DNA of 64,000 bases from UBA8079 sp049601915 (GTDB lineage: Bacteria > Pseudomonadota > Alphaproteobacteria > UBA6615): positions 1 to 64,000 of the forward strand of contig JBMYRB010000009.1 of NCBI GenBank assembly GCA_049601915.1, written 5' to 3'. Positions 59,670 through 64,000 of the stretch are shown piece after piece (position 1 is the stretch's first letter; each line of letters starts with the position of its first letter). A model generated the notes under the pieces. That model was given only the letters and a program-made list of their open reading frames with translations, made no database searches and was not told the DNA's origin. Made by a program: the position numbers and the translations under genes.

Positions 59670-61400
59670 ATGACCGACACCAGAATATCTCCCGATCAAC
59701 TCCGCAGCCGGCGCTGGCTCGATGGCGAGACCATGCGCGCCTTCAGCCATCGCGGCCGCTTGCGCCAGCTCGGCTTCAGCCCGGACGATTTCGACGGCAA
59801 GCCCGTCATCGGTATCGTCAACACCTGGTCCGACCTGAATACTTGCCACGGCCATTTCCCCGAACGCGCCGAACAGATCAAGCGCGGAGTGCTCCAGGCG
59901 GGCGGCTTCCCGGTCGAGATGCCGGCGATCACGCTCGGCGAAATTCTGATGAAGCCGACCACCATGCTCTATCGCAACCTGCTGGCGATGGAGGCGGAGG
60001 AGCTGATCCGTTCCTACCCGGTGGACGGGGCGGTGCTGATGGGCGGTTGCGACAAGACCACGCCGGCCCTGATCATGGGTGCCGTCTCGGCGGGGGTGCC
60101 GCTGATCTATATGCCCGCGGGTACGATGCTGCGTGGTTTCTGGAATGGCGAGACCCTGGGCAGCGGCACCGACCACTGGAAATATTATGCCGAGTATCGA
60201 GCCGGCAACGTGGATGCCTCCGTCGTGGACGAGGTGCTGGCGGGTGCATCGCGCTCGTCGGGCACCTGCATGACCATGGGCACGGCAGCCACCATGATGT
60301 CGATCACCGAGGCGCTCGGCCTGACCCTGCCGGGCGCATCGTCGATCCCCGCGCCTGATTCCAATCACGGCATGATGGCGGCGGCCACCGGGCGGCGCAT
60401 CGTTGACATGGTCTGGGAAGACCTGACGCCGGACAAGATTCTGACCGCAGCCTCCTTCGACAACGCGATCACGGTGGACATGGCGATCGGCGGTTCGACA
60501 AACGCGATCATCCACTTGGTTGCCATGGCCGGCCGCGCACATGTTGACCTCCCGCTGTCGCGCTTCGATGAGATATCCAAACGCACGCCGTGGCTCGCCA
60601 ATATCCGGCCCTCGGGCGAATTCCTGATGGAAGATTTCTATTATGCGGGCGGGCTGCGCGCCCTGATGCGCGAGCTGGGTGACTTGCTCGACGGGAGCGC
60701 GCCGACGGTCTCGGGCCGGCCGCTTGGCGAATCCTACGCCGACGCACCGCTCCACAATGACGACGTCATCCGCCGCCGCGACAACGCGCTCAGCGCAGAT
60801 GGCGGCACGGTTGTGCTGACGGGATCACTTGCACCGGACGGCGCGGTGATCAAACAAAGTGCCGCAGATCCGTCACTGCTGAAGCACACCGGCGCGGCGG
60901 TGGTTTTCGCCGACCGTGCCGACCTCGACGCGCGCATCGATGACCCCGACCTGGCGGTCACGGCAGACTCGGTCCTAGTGCTCCAGAATGCCGGGCCGGT
61001 GGGTGCGCCGGGGATGCCCGAATGGGGCCAGCTGCCGATCCCGAAGAAACTGCTCGAGGCAGGCGTGCGCGACATGGTGCGCATCTCCGATGCCCGCATG
61101 TCCGGCACCAGCTATGGCACGTGTGTGTTGCATGTGGCGCCCGAGGCCCATGTCGGCGGGCCGCTGGCGCTAGCCCGCGATGGTGATATGATCACGCTGG
61201 ATGTGGAGGGGCGGCGCATCGATCTGGACGTAGCCGCCGACGAACTCGCCAAGCGTCGGGCCAACTGGACGCCCCGCAAGAAGATCCCCGGGCGCGGCTA
61301 CGTGTCCATGTATGCTGAGCACGTCACCCAGGCGAATCGGGGCTGCGACTTCGACTTCCTGCATGCCGGGGAGCTCATCCCGGAGCCGGAGATTTTCTAG
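59670..61400 (+). CDS. Sugar-acid dehydratase of the IlvD/Edd family (arabinonate dehydratase-like)
   Basis: A 576-residue iron-sulfur dehydratase. Three cysteines, Cys59 (NTCHGHF), Cys127 (MGGCDKTTP) and Cys200 (SSGTCMTMGTA), are placed as in L-arabinonate dehydratase, which holds a [2Fe-2S] cluster; the catalytic serine is Ser478 (DARMSGTSYGT). The motif HFPERAEQIKRGVLQAGGFP also favours the sugar-acid branch over branched-chain amino acid IlvD. Expected reaction: aldonate to 2-keto-3-deoxyaldonate. It stands alone between the lysozyme and tRNA-Thr. Confidence 0.88.
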   Translation: MTDTRISPDQLRSRRWLDGETMRAFSHRGRLRQLGFSPDDFDGKPVIGIVNTWSDLNTCHGHFPERAEQIKRGVLQAGGFPVEMPAITLGEILMKPTTMLYRNLLAMEAEELIRSYPVDGAVLMGGCDKTTPALIMGAVSAGVPLIYMPAGTMLRGFWNGETLGSGTDHWKYYAEYRAGNVDASVVDEVLAGASRSSGTCMTMGTAATMMSITEALGLTLPGASSIPAPDSNHGMMAAATGRRIVDMVWEDLTPDKILTAASFDNAITVDMAIGGSTNAIIHLVAMAGRAHVDLPLSRFDEISKRTPWLANIRPSGEFLMEDFYYAGGLRALMRELGDLLDGSAPTVSGRPLGESYADAPLHNDDVIRRRDNALSADGGTVVLTGSLAPDGAVIKQSAADPSLLKHTGAAVVFADRADLDARIDDPDLAVTADSVLVLQNAGPVGAPGMPEWGQLPIPKKLLEAGVRDMVRISDARMSGTSYGTCVLHVAPEAHVGGPLALARDGDMITLDVEGRRIDLDVAADELAKRRANWTPRKKIPGRGYVSMYAEHVTQANRGCDFDFLHAGELIPEPEIF

Positions 61401-61431
61401 ACCGTTTTGTGGGTGTTGCCGTTAACCGAAA

Positions 61432-61506
61432 TGGTGCCGCCGGAGTGAATTGAACACTCGACCTCACCATTACCAATGGTGCGCTCTACCCCTGAGCTAC
61501 GGCGGC
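61432..61506 (-). tRNA. tRNA-Thr (anticodon GGT)
   Basis: On the minus strand a full cloverleaf: acceptor GCCGCCG/CGGCGGC, D-arm GCTC...GAGC, anticodon arm CACCA, loop TTGGTAA, TGGTG with anticodon GGT, T-arm GAGTG, loop TTCAATT, CACTC, then A and encoded CCA. All stems pair fully. It reads ACC and ACT threonine codons. Confidence 0.96.
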
Positions 61507-61528
61507 ACAATGCTCGAAAAGCGCGCGG

Positions 61529-61557
61529 GTTATGCCACGGGTCTTCCCCCGCAGCAA
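61529..61557 (-). promoter_or_regulatory. Candidate promoter of tRNA-Thr
   Basis: On the minus strand TTGCTG (61557-61552) and CATAAC (61534-61529) are separated by 17 bases and lie about 23 bases before the tRNA 5' end. Reasonable sigma-70 spacing; not proven. Confidence 0.45.
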
Positions 61558-61633
61558 GGCCATGGTTGGCGCGCGAAACGAGGCGTGCAAAAATCCGGCT
61601 CTTCCCGAATGCTATCCCATTGAGGCAACCGCT

Positions 61634-62068
61634 TTGTTCGACCGTTTTCGTAATGAACTTCAGCGCCACCGCCAGCGGCCGTTTCTCGAGGCGGTGGCCG
61701 CCGCCAGCGCGCTCGTCGCCACGCCGGATGGCGAGGTGAGCTTTTCCGAACGCGCGCGCCTCGACGCCGTGGTCGAGAGCCTGTCGGAGCTGCGCCTGTT
61801 CGATCCCCATGAGGTTGTCGATGTGTTCGATGCGCATGTGGCCCAGCTGGCGGATGATGCGGATGGAGGCCATAACGAGATGCTCAAGACCATCACGGCG
61901 AGCACCAAGAAAGAGGGTGCGTCCGACCTGTTGCTGCGGATCAGTGTCGCCATGAGCCTCGCCGACGGGCGCGACAGCACGGACGAACACAAGGTCATCG
62001 ATCAGATTTGTGCGGCGCTTGATCTCGCGCCCGAGGCGGCATCGGCCGCCTTTGAGGACCTGTCCTAG
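61634..62068 (+). CDS. TerB-like tellurite resistance family protein
   Basis: A 144-residue helical protein of the TerB/DjlA-like family, with two repeats of the pattern VATPDGEVSFSERARL and LADGRDSTDEHKVI that bind metal or partners through acidic residues. A TTG at 61634 with GAGG eight bases upstream is chosen; the frame upstream to 61532 overlaps the tRNA promoter. Function in tellurite resistance is only a family name; many copies have unknown roles. The third Rid gene follows after 32 bp. Confidence 0.75.
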   Translation: MFDRFRNELQRHRQRPFLEAVAAASALVATPDGEVSFSERARLDAVVESLSELRLFDPHEVVDVFDAHVAQLADDADGGHNEMLKTITASTKKEGASDLLLRISVAMSLADGRDSTDEHKVIDQICAALDLAPEAASAAFEDLS

Positions 62069-62100
62069 TAACCGCGAAAGCCAATCAACGGAGGAGCGCA

Positions 62101-62490
62101 ATGCTCAATCTCGTGAACCCCGATACGCTGCCCGCGCCGGCCAGCAACTACAGCCACATCGTCGAAGTGCCGGAAGGCACCCGGCTGGTGTTCCTGTCGG
62201 GCCAGGTGGGCGTCGACACGGAAGGCAACTGTGCGGACGAATTCGCCGGGCAGTGTGATCAGGTGTTCCACAACATCAAGGCCGCGCTCGCCGCCATGGA
62301 CATGCAGATGTCCGACTTGGTGCGCCTCAACGCCTATCTGACAGATGCCGGCGATGTGGGCGGCTTCCGCGACATACGCGACAAGTGGATGGAGGGCCAT
62401 GCGGCGGCATCCACCCTGGTCATGGTGCCGGCGCTGGCCGCGCCGAACTGGAAGGTCGAGATCGAGGTCGTGGCGTCCCACAGCAAGTAG
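62101..62490 (+). CDS. RidA/YjgF-family protein without the catalytic arginine (third)
   Basis: A 129-residue Rid protein, starting MLNLVNPDTLPAPASNYSHI with a GGAGG upstream. It has the usual SGQVGVDTEGN strand and a C-terminal WKVEIEVVA, but at the place of the RidA arginine it reads AASTLVMV. It lacks the YHSHPHV segment of the other two, so it belongs to a different subgroup. It may form an operon with the TerB-like gene and the small protein after it. Confidence 0.83.
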   Translation: MLNLVNPDTLPAPASNYSHIVEVPEGTRLVFLSGQVGVDTEGNCADEFAGQCDQVFHNIKAALAAMDMQMSDLVRLNAYLTDAGDVGGFRDIRDKWMEGHAAASTLVMVPALAAPNWKVEIEVVASHSK

Positions 62491-62502
62491 GGCCGGGGGC
62501 AG

Positions 62503-62691
62503 ATGAACGACGAGACATCCCGGGACACGGGCGGGGCGGTCCCGAAGAAGCCCCGCCAGACCGACAGCGAACGCGCCCGCGAGGAGCGCCAGGCCGCGGC
62601 CCTGCGGGAGAACCTGCGCAAGCGCAACGCCCAGCGCCGCGAGCGTGAATCGGTCCCGCCCGACTCCGGGCCGGACGCCGACGACGCATAG
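62503..62691 (+). CDS. Small charged protein of unknown function
   Basis: A 62-residue, strongly charged protein (QTDSERAREERQAAALRENL and then RKRNAQRRERES) that is probably disordered or a single long helix. GGGGG precedes the ATG, 12 bp after the Rid stop. Small Arg-rich proteins of this kind often stand before murA in alphaproteobacteria. No function is known. Confidence 0.6.
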   Translation: MNDETSRDTGGAVPKKPRQTDSERAREERQAAALRENLRKRNAQRRERESVPPDSGPDADDA

Positions 62692-62741
62692 GCCATTAAG
62701 CACCTGTTTTTAATTAGAAAAATGTTATCCACCGAGCCCGC

Positions 62742-62770
62742 TTGAGGGGCCGTGGGCCATCGGCTACAAG
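62742..62770 (+). promoter_or_regulatory. Candidate promoter of dcd
   Basis: TTGAGG (62742-62747), 17-base spacer, TACAAG (62765-62770), 39 bases before the dcd start. Matches alphaproteobacterial sigma-70 preferences in form and place. Confidence 0.45.
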
Positions 62771-62808
62771 GCGATCCTAGGTATCAATACGTCCGTGGGG
62801 TTCGTTAC

Positions 62809-63363
62809 ATGCCGATTATGCCCGATAGCTGGATCCGCCAGATGTCTCAGGACAATGGCATGATCGAGCCGTTCGTCGACGAACAGACCCGCGAAGGGGT
62901 CATCTCCTATGGCCTGTCGTCCTATGGCTACGACGCTCGGGTGTCGGGTGAGTTCAAGATCTTCACCAATGTTCATTCGGCCACGGTCGATCCGAAAAAT
63001 TTCAACGAAGAGAGCTTCGTCGACCGGGAGGCCGATGTCTGCATCATCCCGCCGAACTCCTTCGCGCTGGCCCGCACGGTCGAGTATTTCCGTATTCCCC
63101 GCGACACCCTGGTGATCTGCCTCGGCAAGTCCACCTATGCGCGCTGCGGCATCATCGTGAACGTGACGCCGCTGGAGCCCGAGTGGGAGGGGCATGTGAC
63201 CCTGGAATTCTCCAACACCACGCCGCTGCCGGCGAAGATTTATGCCAATGAGGGGGCGTGCCAGTTCCTGTTTCTGAAGGGCGAGGGCGAGCCGGAAGTG
63301 TCCTATGCGGACCGCAAGGGCAAATACATGCACCAGCGCGGCATCACGGTGCCCAAGCTGTGA
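62809..63363 (+). CDS. dcd: dCTP deaminase
   Basis: A 184-residue trimeric enzyme that converts dCTP to dUTP. The start MPIMPDSWIRQMS and the motifs VISYGLSSYGYDARVS, LGKSTYARCGIIVNVTPLEPEWEGHVTLE (in pieces: KSTYARCG, the catalytic glutamate in GHVTLEFSN) and ACQFLFLKGEGEPEVSY are all conserved. Length is normal. murA follows after 95 bp on the same strand. Confidence 0.95.
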   Translation: MPIMPDSWIRQMSQDNGMIEPFVDEQTREGVISYGLSSYGYDARVSGEFKIFTNVHSATVDPKNFNEESFVDREADVCIIPPNSFALARTVEYFRIPRDTLVICLGKSTYARCGIIVNVTPLEPEWEGHVTLEFSNTTPLPAKIYANEGACQFLFLKGEGEPEVSYADRKGKYMHQRGITVPKL

Positions 63364-63458
63364 CGATGTCGGGCTGTTCTTCGACCGACGACACGCAATT
63401 GCCGCATTCACCGACTATTCGGTAATCCTCCTGCAACCGCAGCCGGTAACGAAACACG

Positions 63459-64000
63459 ATGGACAAAATCAGGATCCGGGGTGGCCAGACGCTGAACGGT
63501 GTCATCCGCATTGGTGGCGCCAAGAACGCGGCCCTCCCGCTGATGGCCGCGAGCCTACTGACCGACGAACCGCTGGTCCTGTCGAACGTGCCCCATTTGG
63601 CCGACATTACCACGATGGCCAACCTGCTCGGGCAGCACGGCGCGCTGGTATCGCTGGAAGGGCATGCGGACAATGGCGGCCATGTGGGCCGGGTCATGTC
63701 GCTCACGACTGGGAAGATCACGAGCACCATCGCACCCTATGATCTTGTGCGCCGCATGCGTGCCTCGGTGCTCGTGCTCGGGCCGATTGTGGCCCGCGAG
63801 GGCGTGGCGACCGTGTCCCTGCCGGGCGGTTGTGCCATCGGCACCCGGCCCGTCGACATCCACCTGTCCGGGTTGGAGGCGCTGGGAGCCGAAATCGAGG
63901 TTGAGGCCGGCTACATTCGTGCCAGCGCGCCCAAGGGACTGCGCGGCGCGCGTTATGTGTTCCCCAAGGTCTCGGTCGGCGCGACGGAAAACCTGTTGCT
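63459..64000 (+). CDS. murA: UDP-N-acetylglucosamine enolpyruvyl transferase, N-terminal part (cut by the window edge)
   Basis: The first 180 codons of MurA, which commits UDP-GlcNAc to peptidoglycan. KIRIRGGQTLNGVIRIGGAK gives the lysine of the GGAKN motif; later RRMRASVLVLGPIVAREG and SLPGGCAIGTRPVDIHL carry the active-site loop with the cysteine in the C-A-I-G position. The frame is intact to the end of the window. Confidence 0.95.
   Translation, partial: MDKIRIRGGQTLNGVIRIGGAKNAALPLMAASLLTDEPLVLSNVPHLADITTMANLLGQHGALVSLEGHADNGGHVGRVMSLTTGKITSTIAPYDLVRRMRASVLVLGPIVAREGVATVSLPGGCAIGTRPVDIHLSGLEALGAEIEVEAGYIRASAPKGLRGARYVFPKVSVGATENLL

Noticed and set aside
59271..60755. A 494-codon minus-strand frame over the lysozyme and dehydratase
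   Set aside because: Shadow spanning two well-supported plus-strand genes.
1..64000. CRISPR array, rRNA operon or insertion sequence
   Set aside because: No regularly spaced repeats, no 16S/23S signature stretches and no transposase-like frame with terminal inverted repeats were found.

Overview
The window looks like the chromosome of a GC-rich alphaproteobacterium. Supporting this are a two-subunit glycyl-tRNA synthetase followed by pyruvate phosphate dikinase, an AcuI-type reductase, TRAP transporters, a Dcd that opens MPIMPD, and CheY-like proteins ending in a GPDRR tail. The gene mix (many oxidoreductases, enolase-superfamily enzymes, alpha/beta hydrolases, Rid proteins) fits a free-living, possibly marine, carboxylate user. 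The species cannot be told from the sequence.

Layout. Bases 1-450 are the right edge of an integrated element: an integrase N-terminus on the minus strand and the 3' half of a tRNA, the usual attachment-site footprint. Bases 496-6047 hold small-molecule enzymes (GMC oxidoreductase, aldo/keto reductase, isopropylmalate-type dehydrogenase, thiamine-diphosphate enzyme). Bases 6169-8197 are a decayed phage-type regulatory module (S24 repressor, helix-turn-helix protein, frameshifted partner). Bases 8206-12144 mix catabolic enzymes with a truncated histidine kinase abutting a phage terminase fragment. Bases 12443-23156 are mostly core genes: cardiolipin synthase, polyprenyl diphosphate synthase, tRNA-modification-type methyltransferase, glyQ, glyS, ppdK, ending in a clear terminator.

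Bases 23569-29176 hold ygfZ and a tight operon of three glycosyltransferases plus an asparagine synthase-like enzyme. Bases 29436-31631 encode a thiolase-like protein and AcuI. Bases 31718-36778 are a surface-sugar cassette (epimerase remnant, reductase/epimerase, 3,5-epimerase, C-methyltransferase, CDP-glucose 4,6-dehydratase, glycosyltransferase) that probably makes a branched CDP-6-deoxyhexose. Bases 36832-44325 carry further catabolic enzymes and an arsC-amidase-reductase-MFS operon.

Bases 44529-45574 are a mosaic: a CheY-like gene with a premature amber codon, then 3' ends of a second dctM and a second cheY and the 5' end of a second arsC, fused end to end. Bases 45574-50230 are an AT-rich, probably imported TRAP transporter block (cupin, Rid protein, DctM, DctQ, DctP). 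It runs into a GC-rich block on the same strand (cyclase-family hydrolase, TetR regulator with operator, alpha/beta hydrolase, D-tartrate dehydratase-like enzyme, acyl-CoA synthetase) and a divergent Rid gene. Together these look like uptake and breakdown of an unidentified carboxylate. Bases 56774-59573 hold a terminator, a tiny membrane protein, an MFS exporter and a decayed phage lysis pair. Bases 59670-64000 hold a sugar-acid dehydratase, tRNA-Thr, a TerB-like protein, a third Rid protein, dcd and the start of murA.

No CRISPR array, rRNA operon or intact insertion sequence was seen. Phage-derived pieces (integrase, repressor module, terminase tail, holin/lysozyme) are scattered and mostly broken, which points to repeated integration and decay.
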